Below, in pieces: positions 34,862 to 43,476 of a stretch of 64,000 bases of DNA; position 1 is the first letter of the stretch, and each line of letters begins with the position of its first letter. Made by a program: the position numbers and the translations under genes. The notes under the pieces were generated by a model. That model worked only from the letters and a program-made list of their open reading frames with translations. It was not told where the DNA came from and did not search any database. The stretch comes from Fervidicoccaceae archaeon (GTDB taxonomy: Archaea; Thermoproteota; Thermoprotei_A; Sulfolobales; Fervidicoccaceae): NCBI GenBank assembly GCA_038734945.1, contig JAVYOA010000003.1:16907-80906 (forward strand), read 5' to 3'.

Positions 34862-35656
34862 ATGAGCGAAAGAATGACAGTGAGGAAATTTTTGAAGAAG
34901 AAAGAACTCAAGGAGAAAATAGTCATGATAACAGCCTACGATGCACCATTTGCTAGAGCAGCAGACGAAGCAGGTGTGGACTCGATACTTGTAGGAGATT
35001 CGATGGCAATGGTTGTTCTTGGTATGGAGAACACGCTAGGTATTACGCTAGAAGAGATGATTGAGCACACAAGAGCAGTTTCTCGTGTCAGGCCCAGAGC
35101 ATTAATAGTCGGAGATATGCCCTTCATGAGCTATGAGACTGGACCTGCTAGGGCTATGGAAAGTGCATCGCTTTTTGTGAAGGCTGGAGCTGATGCCGTT
35201 AAGCTTGAGGGGGGCGAGGAAGTTTCTGAGCAAATAAGGGCTTTGGTTAAAGCCGGCATCCCAGTCATGGCTCACATAGGCCTCACTCCTCAGCGCTTTC
35301 TCAAGTTAGGAGGATATAGGATTATAGGGAAAAGAAGCGAGGAGGAGGAGCAACTTTATAGGGATGCTGAAGCTATTCAGGAGGCAGGTGCCTTTTCTGT
35401 TGTGCTCGAGTACGTAGTTTCTGAGATAGCGAGGAAAATTACAGAAAAGCTAAGTATTCCAACTATTTGCATCGGTGCTGGTCCCTACTGCGACGGCCAG
35501 GTTCTTGTGCTACACGATGTTCTGGGTCTATCTCTACATTCCCCACCATTCGCTAAGAGATATGCTGATCTATATTCAATAGCCCGCGATGCTATCTCTA
35601 AGTATGCGAGAGAAGTAAGAAATGGAGAATTCCCGTCACAGGAATTTTACAAATAA
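34862..35656 (+). CDS. panB: 3-methyl-2-oxobutanoate hydroxymethyltransferase
   Basis: First committed step of pantoate synthesis: adds a hydroxymethyl group to ketoisovalerate. Visible: VMITAYDAPFARAADEAGVDSILVGDSM (the ITAYD and GDS Mg-binding region, split here), VKLEGG near residue 118, VMAHIGLTPQ near 138 and a C-terminal CDGQVLVLHDVLGL. 264 residues is normal. GGAGGAGC precedes the ATG. Together with panE it gives the archaeal pantoate branch; the phosphopantothenate steps (PoK, PPS) are not in the window. The next gene begins within 20 bp. Confidence 0.95.
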   Translation: MSERMTVRKFLKKKELKEKIVMITAYDAPFARAADEAGVDSILVGDSMAMVVLGMENTLGITLEEMIEHTRAVSRVRPRALIVGDMPFMSYETGPARAMESASLFVKAGADAVKLEGGEEVSEQIRALVKAGIPVMAHIGLTPQRFLKLGGYRIIGKRSEEEEQLYRDAEAIQEAGAFSVVLEYVVSEIARKITEKLSIPTICIGAGPYCDGQVLVLHDVLGLSLHSPPFAKRYADLYSIARDAISKYAREVRNGEFPSQEFYK

Positions 35657-35675
35657 ATTGGGGGAAAGATGTGCA

Positions 35676-36449
35676 ATGAAGAGTTTTATAGACGAGCTCT
35701 ATGACTACTTGATAAAAATTGCGGAAGGGCAGAGAATTGAAAAGGCTGTAATAGGAGCGGGCTATACTTTTGTTGAGCTCAACGATGGAGGCGCAGGGGT
35801 TTCTTACAGCAATAGAGATGGGGGTATTAAAGAGGGTTTGCCGGGAAACTTGGAAGGCATGCGAGTTGAGGATGCTATCTCCTATTTGCTTTCAGGAAGA
35901 GGTCTGGATGTTAGTTTTGGTTTAGCATCGGCCAATGCTCTGGTAAACCGGATAAGAAAAGAGATGATTGAGAGAGACGCTCTTGTAGAGGAAGAGCTCA
36001 GTCCCAATGATGTAGTAGTTCTGATAGGTTATTTTCCGTCATACATAAGGAGGCTAAAAGGAAAAGTGAAGGAAATATATGTGCTCGAAATAATGGAAGT
36101 TGCTTCCAGAGAAGCTGAAGTTTATCCGTGGTGGGCCTATTCAAGGCTGTTCCCAAAAGCAACAAGGCTATTCATAACGGGTACCACAATCTCGAACCAC
36201 ACAATAAACTACATCCTTCCTTCCTCTATGAATGTAGAGCACAAAGTTCTACTAGGTCCATCAACTCCCATGATAGAATGGCCATTTGCTAAATATGGAG
36301 TTGAGGGGCTGTGTGGAAGCATAGTAACGGATAACAAGCTTTGCTTCAAAATAGCATCGCAGGGAGGTGGTGCTAGGGAGATGTTTGATAGGGGATGCCT
36401 GAAGAAAGTTTATCTTCCAATAAGGAAGAGCCAGTCCAATCCCACTTAA
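35676..36449 (+). CDS. DUF364/DUF4213-type putative metal-chelate protein
   Basis: About 257 residues resembling the family with an enolase-N-like domain (DUF4213) followed by a Rossmann-like DUF364 domain. Clues: AVIGAGYTFVELNDGGAGVSY near the start, FGLASANALVNR, then VVLIGYFPSYI and the glycine-rich C-terminal GPSTPMIEWPFAKYGVEGLCGS. Homologues often sit with metal transport or cofactor genes, but no function is proven. ATG 35676 has GGGGAAAG upstream; the reading from 35622 would overlap panB. Its link to the pan genes is only positional. Confidence 0.62.
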   Translation: MKSFIDELYDYLIKIAEGQRIEKAVIGAGYTFVELNDGGAGVSYSNRDGGIKEGLPGNLEGMRVEDAISYLLSGRGLDVSFGLASANALVNRIRKEMIERDALVEEELSPNDVVVLIGYFPSYIRRLKGKVKEIYVLEIMEVASREAEVYPWWAYSRLFPKATRLFITGTTISNHTINYILPSSMNVEHKVLLGPSTPMIEWPFAKYGVEGLCGSIVTDNKLCFKIASQGGGAREMFDRGCLKKVYLPIRKSQSNPT

Positions 36450-36472
36450 GCATTTTCGGGAATTGAAATGTT

Positions 36473-37123
36473 TCAAAGGTATTTGGAATCTTTTTCTCCT
36501 AGTTTATCGACCTCGCTTATAAGTTCTTCGAAAATTGCAGCTAGCTCCGGTCTGTACTTCTTTCTCTGAACGAGAAAGCTCTTTATTAGAGGAATATATT
36601 CTAGTGCGGAAGGAAGAACAGGACCATAGCTCTTCACTATTTCATTGAAAGCCTCCAATGCTAGCTCTCTATCACGCTCTCTATGGTATATTGAAATCAT
36701 TGAGGTAGAAGCCAAATCAACCAAATCCCTTACTATGCCTTGACTATCTATTATGATGCCTGCTTCCTCGAAATCCAAACCATATATTTTTCCTTTATTA
36801 AGAATGAAGTTCCTCGGGTTGCAGTCTCCTTTCTCGATGCCTATTGAGTGTAGCCTTCTCAACCATCCTACAACCAAATGTACAGCACTGAAAAACTCCT
36901 TGATGCTAAGATCAGAGAACGGAGTTCCTTCGATGTATTCGAGAAATATCTCCTTTTTCTCAATTCTCGTAGATATGACCTTGGGAACTTCGATTCTGTC
37001 GCGCAGAAAGTTGAGGATGATCAATTCTCTGAAAAGGCTTTTCTCGTTATTGAAGATCTTTCTCACAACTGGCTTGTCTTCAGTCTCGAGAAATACAAGA
37101 TTTTTTCTACTGAACAGCCTCAT
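36473..37123 (-). CDS. Small kinase-like protein (RIO/Bud32/APH fold)
   Basis: About 216 residues with a minimal protein-kinase-like core. The catalytic loop reads KGDCNPRNFIL (the HGDxxxxN pattern with K for H) and the metal loop GLDFEEAG (DFx). The N-lobe has VVRKIF with the presumed ATP lysine and an E in FRELIILNFL. It could be an aminoglycoside-phosphotransferase-like small-molecule kinase or a Bud32-like protein kinase; no Kae1 gene is nearby. ATG 37123 follows AGGGGGC, so the longer reading from 37168 is rejected. Convergent with the DUF364-type gene. Confidence 0.65.
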   Translation of the reverse strand: MRLFSRKNLVFLETEDKPVVRKIFNNEKSLFRELIILNFLRDRIEVPKVISTRIEKKEIFLEYIEGTPFSDLSIKEFFSAVHLVVGWLRRLHSIGIEKGDCNPRNFILNKGKIYGLDFEEAGIIIDSQGIVRDLVDLASTSMISIYHRERDRELALEAFNEIVKSYGPVLPSALEYIPLIKSFLVQRKKYRPELAAIFEELISEVDKLGEKDSKYL

Positions 37124-37417
37124 TAACTTGCCCCCTGAAGAAAATCTGCATGGAAGAGAATTAAGCAATTTGTATTTTTTAATTTTTCAATTCACTTGGG
37201 AAAATGCATGAAATCAAGGTGAGCAGGCAACGCAACGATTAATAATTTTTTAAAATTATCTATTGATATGAAAGAGGGCTTTTTAGTAAATATTCAATCC
37301 CTTTGAGCTGTTTATGGTATTCCTTGTTTGTTCAAATCAATCCCCTTTTTTAAATAAAATACTTAAAACTTAAAAAAGGAAACTAAAAAATCCAATGCCT
37401 TAAAGAGGATTTAAAAA
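37124..37417. other. Divergent AT-rich intergenic region
   Basis: 294 bases between the kinase-like gene and the acetamidase-like gene. It is strongly AT-rich with several A/T runs. TTTTTTAAATAAAATACTTAAAA-type stretches near 37347-37370 could be the promoter of the plus-strand gene. I see no small ORF with a ribosome site, no tRNA and no clear repeat. Confidence 0.4.
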
Positions 37418-38329
37418 ATGATGGGAAAGAAAATTACATCAGAGAGAGTGTTTTTCAAGTTTGACCCAGATATTTCTCCAATTGCTAAAGTCCATCCCAA
37501 CGAAAGCATTATTATAGAGACGAGAGACTGCTTCTCCAATCAAATTAAGGACGAATCGCAGCAAATATCTTCTATAGATTTTTCCCAAGTAAATCCAGCC
37601 ACAGGACCTATTTTCATCGAAGGTGCGAAAAAAGGAGACGCGCTGGCTGTTCATGTCAGGAAGATAAAAACAAGCGACTCAGGTCTCGTGGTCGCTATAC
37701 CTGGAGAGGGTTTTCTTGGGGAAGATGTTAAGGAATCGAGGAACAGAAAGTGCAGGGTTCTGGGAAATTGGGTGGAGATCAGTGGAGTTAAAGTCCCGTA
37801 TAGACCAATGATAGGAGTAATAGGTGTAGCTTCAAGCGAGAGAAACCCAACAGGAGTTCCGGGAAGGAATGGTGGAAATCTCGATACAAGGCAAATAACG
37901 GAGGGTGCTACAGTCTACCTTCCAGTAGAATTTGAAGGTGCTTTATTTGGAATAGGAGATCTCCATGCTGCTATGGGAGATGGAGAAATATGTGTTTCTG
38001 GATGCGAGGTCAGGGGAGAGGTGGAGCTTGAGTTCGGCATAATCGAAAATCTTGCTCCACCATGGCCCATAGTAGAGTACGGCGATTCTTTGTATATAGT
38101 AGTTTCAGCTGGATCCGTCGAGGATTCTCTAAAAGAAGCGTCAAGAATAGTGGTATCTGCTCTATCAAATGCTTTCTCAATTGACTGGATTGATGCATAC
38201 CTTCTTTCAAGTTTGGTTGTGGACATGCAGATAAGCCAGCTAGTTGATCCGAAGAAAACAGTGAGAGCTCGAATTCCCACTTCTGTTATCAGTGCTAGAC
38301 TTCTTCTTGAAGCGCTTAGGAGGCGGTAA
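37418..38329 (+). CDS. Acetamidase/formamidase family hydrolase
   Basis: A 303-residue enzyme of the FmdA/AmdA fold, which hydrolyses short amides to ammonia and a carboxylate. Seen: NPATGPIFIEGAKKGDALAVHV near residues 55-78, the region GVIGVASSERNPTGVPGRNGGNLD near 128-152 and FGIGDLHAAMGDGEICVSGCEV near 172-195; the last holds the conserved metal-site His and Asp and the GE of the family. The gene precedes an APC permease by 2 bp (start codon ATG after GGAGGCGG), so uptake and hydrolysis of the same nitrogen compound is a reasonable idea. The exact amide is unknown. Confidence 0.85.
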   Translation: MMGKKITSERVFFKFDPDISPIAKVHPNESIIIETRDCFSNQIKDESQQISSIDFSQVNPATGPIFIEGAKKGDALAVHVRKIKTSDSGLVVAIPGEGFLGEDVKESRNRKCRVLGNWVEISGVKVPYRPMIGVIGVASSERNPTGVPGRNGGNLDTRQITEGATVYLPVEFEGALFGIGDLHAAMGDGEICVSGCEVRGEVELEFGIIENLAPPWPIVEYGDSLYIVVSAGSVEDSLKEASRIVVSALSNAFSIDWIDAYLLSSLVVDMQISQLVDPKKTVRARIPTSVISARLLLEALRRR

Positions 38330-38331
38330 AA

Positions 38332-39645
38332 ATGGAGGGCGTAAAGGAAAAAGAACAGCTGAAAAGAGTTCTGAAGATGAGAGATCTAATAGCTTTCGCT
38401 ATAATGACCATGGTTCCCATTGCCCCGATGGGAATTTATGGTGTGGTCGCTGTATTGAGCAATGGACAGGTTCCTCTTACATATGCAATAGGAGCAATTG
38501 CAATGTTCTTCACAGCATGGGGATATGGACAATTTGCCCTGAGATTCCCTGAAGCTGGCTCGGTCTATGCGTATGTGCGTGAAACGCTTGGACACAATGT
38601 TGGATTTATAGCAGGCTGGGTTATATTGCTTGATTATATTCTGATTCCGGCGCTAGTTATACTCGTTTCAGCACTTTGGCTGGAAGCTCTAACAGGGATC
38701 AGCTTGATTGTTTGGGCAACAATTTTCATAGCAGCAGCAACAATCCTCAACGTACTTGGTGTAGAGCTAACAGCGAGAGCTTCGATGGCTCTCTTTTTAT
38801 TCGAGGACTTTGTGCTAGTAGCTTTCGTTGCTGCTGCTCTATATAGGGTAGCTACTGATCCTTCCCTTAGCTTCAATTTGCTGCCATTTTACAATCCGGC
38901 AGAGTTCTCGTGGGGAGCCGTGCTCTCGGGAACTTCGGTTGCTGTGCTAAGTTTCTTGGGATTTGATATAATGACAACATTGGCCGAGGAGACCATAGAA
39001 GCAAGAAAAGTAGTTAGCAGGGCTGTTATCCTAGTAATTCCCATAATTGCTTCCATGTTCATTCTCCAAACATATTTGGCTGCTTTAATTCATCCTGGAT
39101 ACTCCTTTGAGTCTCCCGACGTTGCTTTTTACTACATAGCTGAAGAGGCAGGAGGTAGGGGTCTTCAGCTTCTAACCCTCTTGGGAACAGTTCTGGCTTG
39201 GGGAGTTGGAGATACTCTGGCAGCTCAAGCAGGAATATCTAGAGTGCTGTTCTCTATGGGAAGACAAGGACATCTTCCAAAGATATTTTCAAAGGTCCAT
39301 CCGAAGTACAAGACACCCTACTTCTCAACAATATTCGTGGCATTAATTACAGCCCCTCTAGTCTATTTGCTCACATTGAAGGATCTTTCTTCTGTTGTAA
39401 ACTTTGGAGCGCTAACTGCGTTCGCAATAATGCACATTGCTCTTGCATATAGATTCATTAAGCTTGAGAAAAGAACAGTGCTCGCAGTAATGCCATTCAT
39501 AGGATTTGTGATCACGGCAGCCATTTGGTATGGCTTAGATGTTTATGCGAAGGAGCTTGGTATTGTTTGGCTCATCCTTGGAATAGCTTACCTGGCATAT
39601 ATCACAAGGGGGTTCAAAGTTAGAACAGTAATTCCTGTTGAGTAA
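38332..39645 (+). CDS. APC superfamily amino acid/amine permease
   Basis: A 437-residue membrane protein with about twelve hydrophobic segments. APC features: AIMTMVPIAPMGIYGV in TM1, a GY-containing TM with RFPEAGSVYAYVRETLGHNVGFIAGW (described over residues about 70-100), and FLGFDIMTTLAEETIEARKVV in TM6. The ATG follows GGAGGCGG at the end of the amidase gene, so both are one operon. The substrate is probably an amino acid, amide or amine. Confidence 0.87.
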   Translation: MEGVKEKEQLKRVLKMRDLIAFAIMTMVPIAPMGIYGVVAVLSNGQVPLTYAIGAIAMFFTAWGYGQFALRFPEAGSVYAYVRETLGHNVGFIAGWVILLDYILIPALVILVSALWLEALTGISLIVWATIFIAAATILNVLGVELTARASMALFLFEDFVLVAFVAAALYRVATDPSLSFNLLPFYNPAEFSWGAVLSGTSVAVLSFLGFDIMTTLAEETIEARKVVSRAVILVIPIIASMFILQTYLAALIHPGYSFESPDVAFYYIAEEAGGRGLQLLTLLGTVLAWGVGDTLAAQAGISRVLFSMGRQGHLPKIFSKVHPKYKTPYFSTIFVALITAPLVYLLTLKDLSSVVNFGALTAFAIMHIALAYRFIKLEKRTVLAVMPFIGFVITAAIWYGLDVYAKELGIVWLILGIAYLAYITRGFKVRTVIPVE

Positions 39646-39650
39646 TTTTC

Positions 39651-39670
39651 TGCCATTTTTGAAAATGGCA
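39651..39670. terminator. Inverted repeat after the permease gene
   Basis: TGCCATTTTTGAAAATGGCA forms a 9-bp perfect stem with a 2-nt centre, starting 6 nt after the permease stop; a CTTTTTTC stretch follows near 39683. It may be a terminator hairpin for the amidase-permease operon or a palindromic operator for the following gene. Confidence 0.45.
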
Positions 39671-39731
39671 ATAAAGACCAAAGCTTTTTTCTTTGTGTTG
39701 GAACTTTCTCATTTACTGTTGGGTGGTTATT

Positions 39732-40895
39732 ATGAAAAAGGGCACAGTTTCAATTCATGGGCATGAGTACTATGATGAAGGATATGGTATCAGGATGCCT
39801 CCTGTGTATTTGACGTCGCTTTTCGAGCAGCCAAACAGGAAGACGGGAGAAACAAAAATAATAGATGGGGTAAGGGAGCTCAAGTATTCGAGAGAAGAAA
39901 ATCCTACTACGAGGTCTCTGGAAAAAGCCATTGCCAAACTGGAAGAAGGAGAAGATGCTTTGGCCTTCAACAGTGGAATGGGGGCTATATCAAGCGTACT
40001 CCTTTCTAGGCTGAGTTCTGAATCAAAAGTTGTAATACCAATGGAGGCTTATTCAGGTACGATTGCATTGTTGGTCAATCTCTCAAAAAAAATTGGATTC
40101 AAGCTTGAAAAGGTTTGGCCTTCAACAGAAAAGATCATTGAAGCTATTGAGAAAGATGCAGATTTAGCGATAGTGGAGACGATAACTAATCCAACTCTGA
40201 GAGTTGTGGATATTGGCGAGATAGCCAAGGTAAGTGCCGAGAAAGGAACTTTCTTGATTGTCGACAACACTTTTGCTTCTCCCATATTGTATACTCCATT
40301 ATTGCATGGAGCTTCCTTAGTTATAGAGAGCACAACTAAGTATATCAGCGGTCACAACGATGTTGTGGGTGGAGTAATTGCTGGTAAAAGGGAAGATGTT
40401 TTATTTCTATGGGAGTGGAGAAAGCTCCTTGGTACAATAATGCAGCCATTCGAGGCTTTTCTGGTTCTCAGGGGCATGAAAAGTTTTGCAGTTAGGATGG
40501 AGGCACACTCCAGGAATGCTCTCGCGGTTGCTGAGTTCCTATCGGAACATCCAAGAGTCTCTGAGGTTTACTATCCTGGATTAGAGAGCAATCCTTATAG
40601 AGAAATTGCCTCTAGACTGTTTAGGAAAAAAATGTATGGGGGAGTTGTTTCCTTCAAAGTTAAAGGAGGAAGAGATTTTGCTCTCTCTGTGCTGAGAAAG
40701 CTGAAAATAATAATTCCCTCTCCTAGCTTTGGAGGACCTGAAAGTCTGTTAACCTATCCCATAATTTCCGCTTCAAAATATATCCAGGAGGAGGATCGGA
40801 GGGCGTTGGGAATAACGGAGGATTTGCTTAGACTCTCAGTTGGACTGGAAGATGTAGATGATATTATCGAGGACCTTGATCAAGCTCTCTCATGA
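39732..40895 (+). CDS. Cys/Met-metabolism PLP enzyme (cystathionine gamma-synthase type)
   Basis: PLP enzyme of about 387 residues in the cystathionine gamma-synthase/lyase and methionine gamma-lyase family. Seen: YSREENPTTRSLEKAIAKLEE near residue 55, FNSGMGAI, ETITNPTLRVVDI, the lysine in ESTTKYISGHNDVVGG, and AVRMEAHSRNALAVAEFL. Which reaction it runs (synthase, beta- or gamma-lyase) cannot be read from the sequence. ATG 39732 has GGGTGG 7 nt upstream, so the longer reading from 39693 is rejected. Convergent with the HypB-type ATPase gene. Confidence 0.85.
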   Translation: MKKGTVSIHGHEYYDEGYGIRMPPVYLTSLFEQPNRKTGETKIIDGVRELKYSREENPTTRSLEKAIAKLEEGEDALAFNSGMGAISSVLLSRLSSESKVVIPMEAYSGTIALLVNLSKKIGFKLEKVWPSTEKIIEAIEKDADLAIVETITNPTLRVVDIGEIAKVSAEKGTFLIVDNTFASPILYTPLLHGASLVIESTTKYISGHNDVVGGVIAGKREDVLFLWEWRKLLGTIMQPFEAFLVLRGMKSFAVRMEAHSRNALAVAEFLSEHPRVSEVYYPGLESNPYREIASRLFRKKMYGGVVSFKVKGGRDFALSVLRKLKIIIPSPSFGGPESLLTYPIISASKYIQEEDRRALGITEDLLRLSVGLEDVDDIIEDLDQALS

Positions 40896-40924
40896 TAAAT
40901 AAGGATTAAGTATTTACCCAATGC

Positions 40925-41698
40925 CTAGCTCTTTTTTCCAAAGGTAGCCAGCAGATCCCTCGAAAGTTGCTTAAGCGCAGCATACACAGTAGTTTTCCTC
41001 AATAAATCGGGATTTCCATAGGCATTCTCTATTCTATCATCTCTCTCTATCCTGAAGATCTTTCCAATGTTTTCCTTCTGATATGCATCCAGAATCTCAG
41101 AATAAAGTTTTGGAGAACCAGCACCCTCATTCAGAATTAAGGCTATGGGCAAAATCCCTATTTCCGAGAACATTCGTATAAGGTTGATTGTCGGATGTAT
41201 CGAGAGCTTGCTCGATGAAGATATCACGAGGGGGTAAAGCTTTTCTTTCATGAATCTCAGCACATTCAAAGTGATATCGGAGAGACCTGGGGGCATATCT
41301 ATGACTAAGAAGTCCAACTTCCCCCAAATGGTTATGGAGAGTATTTCCTTAAATGCCTCATTGAGCTCTTTTCCCCTTAAGGGAGTTGGATTATTCTTTG
41401 TGAAAAAGGCAAGTGTCATTAGCTTTATGCCTTCTACTTCCACAGGCAAAATTCCCTTATCTTCTCTGGGCATAGCCACATTCAAGTCTAATCCAAGTAC
41501 CAAATGCGTGCTTGGATTAGTGAAGTCGAGATCAAGCAGTCCAACTGATGCTCCTGAATCAGCAAGAGAAAGGGCTAACAGAGAAGAGATTGTTGTCTTT
41601 CCTACTCCTCCCTTGTAGCTAACGGCTGGGAGTATAACGGAGATCTCTTTCAGTCTGATGGGGATTGTGTTATCTCTGGGATCTTCATTCCTCATCAT
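40925..41698 (-). CDS. hypB: MinD/Mrp-type ATPase, probable archaeal HypB
   Basis: A 257-residue deviant-Walker ATPase. The motif KGGVGKTT is at 29-36 with the signature lysine, then LLDLDFTNPS and VIDMPPGLSD (Walker B region). The gene overlaps hypA by 14 bp. In Thermococcales the Ni chaperone HypA works with a Mrp/MinD-family ATPase named HypB, unrelated to bacterial GTPase HypB, and the present pairing reproduces this. The role is therefore ATP-dependent stimulation of nickel insertion into the hydrogenase large subunit encoded upstream. A generic ParA/Mrp role remains possible. GAGGAG lies 7 nt before the ATG. Confidence 0.75.
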   Translation of the reverse strand: MMRNEDPRDNTIPIRLKEISVILPAVSYKGGVGKTTISSLLALSLADSGASVGLLDLDFTNPSTHLVLGLDLNVAMPREDKGILPVEVEGIKLMTLAFFTKNNPTPLRGKELNEAFKEILSITIWGKLDFLVIDMPPGLSDITLNVLRFMKEKLYPLVISSSSKLSIHPTINLIRMFSEIGILPIALILNEGAGSPKLYSEILDAYQKENIGKIFRIERDDRIENAYGNPDLLRKTTVYAALKQLSRDLLATFGKKS

Positions 41699-42083
41699 AG
41701 CTGATCTCCTCTATGTATATCCCTCTTCCTTTCAGCACTTCATAATCTCTTGATCCGCATCTAGGACATTTGATGAATGAATGAATTGCTTCAGGTATGA
41801 AGTGGATCATCTCTGATGCCTCAGCCCCAAGCTCTTCTGGGAGAAGCTTCCAAGAATATCCACATGCTCTGCACTTCAGCTCTACCTCAATTGTCCTATA
41901 TTCGATCTTTGCTACCTTAACATTATATTGATTCAGAAGCTCCCTCAATGCGAAGTCCAAAATATCTAAGTCAATGGATTGGAGAATGCCTACGCCTATG
42001 ACTATTTTATTGAAAGCTCTGCCCCCGTGCTTTTCTGATAGATATGTAGCTATCGATTCCGCCAATGCCCATTCGTGAACCAA
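41685..42083 (-). CDS. hypA: Hydrogenase nickel chaperone HypA
   Basis: Delivers nickel to [NiFe] hydrogenase. The 132-residue protein has the zinc domain C71-x2-C74 ... C106-x2-C109 and the N-terminal nickel site. Translation from TTG at 42083 gives Met-Val-His-Glu-Trp rather than the usual Met-His-Glu. Methionine aminopeptidase normally removes Met before Val, which would put His at position 2 again. GGTG lies 7 nt upstream of TTG. An upstream in-frame start that avoids the Val is not available. It is followed by the MinD-type HypB gene. Confidence 0.92.
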   Translation of the reverse strand: MVHEWALAESIATYLSEKHGGRAFNKIVIGVGILQSIDLDILDFALRELLNQYNVKVAKIEYRTIEVELKCRACGYSWKLLPEELGAEASEMIHFIPEAIHSFIKCPRCGSRDYEVLKGRGIYIEEISYDEE

Positions 42084-42168
42084 TCTGGAGCACCACGCAT
42101 TTTCTCTTTTTTTAAGAAAAAAAGAGTTCCGCTTATCTGTACTTGAGGAGAATCAGCGTCGGCAAAAT

Positions 42169-43476
42169 CTATGGAGAGAAGCCCAAGAAGTATTGAAGTA
42201 TTGAGCTCTGCAGGGGAGAGAGCAATATTGATAAGAGAAAGAAGAGCAGAATTAATAGACCCATAGCATCAGTTCCTATCCTTTCACTTTCAGCTGCCCC
42301 CTCGGCATATGTGTATATAATTTTAAAGGCATATCCAGTGGACAGCACGATGGCTGTGAAGTATACTATAGCTAATATGTTCCATGGAGTCCCTGCTGAA
42401 AATGTGCCCAAGAATATGTAGAGTTCACTCCAGAAGCTCAGGAATGGTGGTAGACCAAGAAGGGCTAGAGCGCTTCCTATCACTACGAATTTATAGCTAC
42501 CTCCAAGTCTTGAGAGGCTGTTGACTTCGCTTGTTTTGAGCCTGCTCAGGAGTGCAAAGGATATCAGAAGCAGTGAGGCCTTGGGAATTTCATGTGCGAT
42601 CATCTGCAGAATAGAGTAGCTCCTGGCTAAAGTAGTTCCTGCAGATAGACCTAGAACTATGTATCCTATCTGAGAGAGAGTGCTGTAGGAAAGAAGTTTT
42701 CTCAGGTCACCCTGCACTATAGAGGAGAGAGAGCCAACGAGGGATCCTATTAGGGCTAAGGAGGATATAACAAGAGCTGTCGCAGGACTCATAGAAGCTA
42801 TGGTTCCAACAATGTAGGATGTCGCTGGCAAGATTGAGGATACCTCAACTGCGAGGAGAAGGGGGTGCATGCCAACGTACACGCTTGGAAGCCACACATA
42901 CATTGGAAAGAGAGCAATTTCAGCTCCAAAGCCTATAGCCATGAGAGCTTTGGAGAGAGAAGCTGCGCCGAGGAGAAGTTCTGGAAAAGCAAGAGATCCT
43001 GTCTCTGAAATAGCTAAAATTAGGCCAAACAGTCCTACTATCGAGCTGGGTAAACAGATAATAGCATATTTTAATGCAGCCTCATAGCCATCATTGCTCC
43101 TATAAAGTGCGAGGCTTCCTATCATGACCATTGCTATTATTTCCCAGTAGATGAATAATCTGAGGGCACTGTCTGTTATCAAAAGGAGTATGGATGTGCC
43201 AACGAAGTAAACTCCTAGCATTGAAAACATTGCCCTTCTCTCTACCCTATATAGCTCTGCTATGAGAAGCGATACTATTAGTGTCAGTACTCCCATTGAA
43301 CCAATTAGACCAGCCACGCCTCTAGCATTGAAGCATAGATATGCCATAGCTATTCCTGTAGCTATGGACAGCACATTTACGATTAGGTCCTTCAAGTACC
43401 TTGCTATGACGTGTATTGAATATGAGAGAATAGTATAAGCAAGTAGTAGCACGGCAATCTGAGACTCCAAATTCAT
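42169..43476 (-). CDS. Hydrogenase membrane subunit, NuoN-like antiporter type
   Basis: A 435-residue membrane subunit with about 13-14 hydrophobic segments, of the proton-translocating antiporter family (NuoL/M/N, MrpA/D). Key residues seen: glutamate in LFIYWEIIAMVMIG, the lysine in EAALKYAIICLPSS, FGAEIALFPMYVWLPSVYV and the lysine-bearing DLRKLLSYSTLSQIGYI helix. Last gene of the nine-gene operon; its position corresponds to nuoN. There is no NuoM gene, so the complex has two antiporter-like subunits. The start ATG follows GGTGGTG and overlaps the NuoL stop. Confidence 0.83.
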   Translation of the reverse strand: MNLESQIAVLLLAYTILSYSIHVIARYLKDLIVNVLSIATGIAMAYLCFNARGVAGLIGSMGVLTLIVSLLIAELYRVERRAMFSMLGVYFVGTSILLLITDSALRLFIYWEIIAMVMIGSLALYRSNDGYEAALKYAIICLPSSIVGLFGLILAISETGSLAFPELLLGAASLSKALMAIGFGAEIALFPMYVWLPSVYVGMHPLLLAVEVSSILPATSYIVGTIASMSPATALVISSLALIGSLVGSLSSIVQGDLRKLLSYSTLSQIGYIVLGLSAGTTLARSYSILQMIAHEIPKASLLLISFALLSRLKTSEVNSLSRLGGSYKFVVIGSALALLGLPPFLSFWSELYIFLGTFSAGTPWNILAIVYFTAIVLSTGYAFKIIYTYAEGAAESERIGTDAMGLLILLFFLLSILLSPLQSSILQYFLGFSP

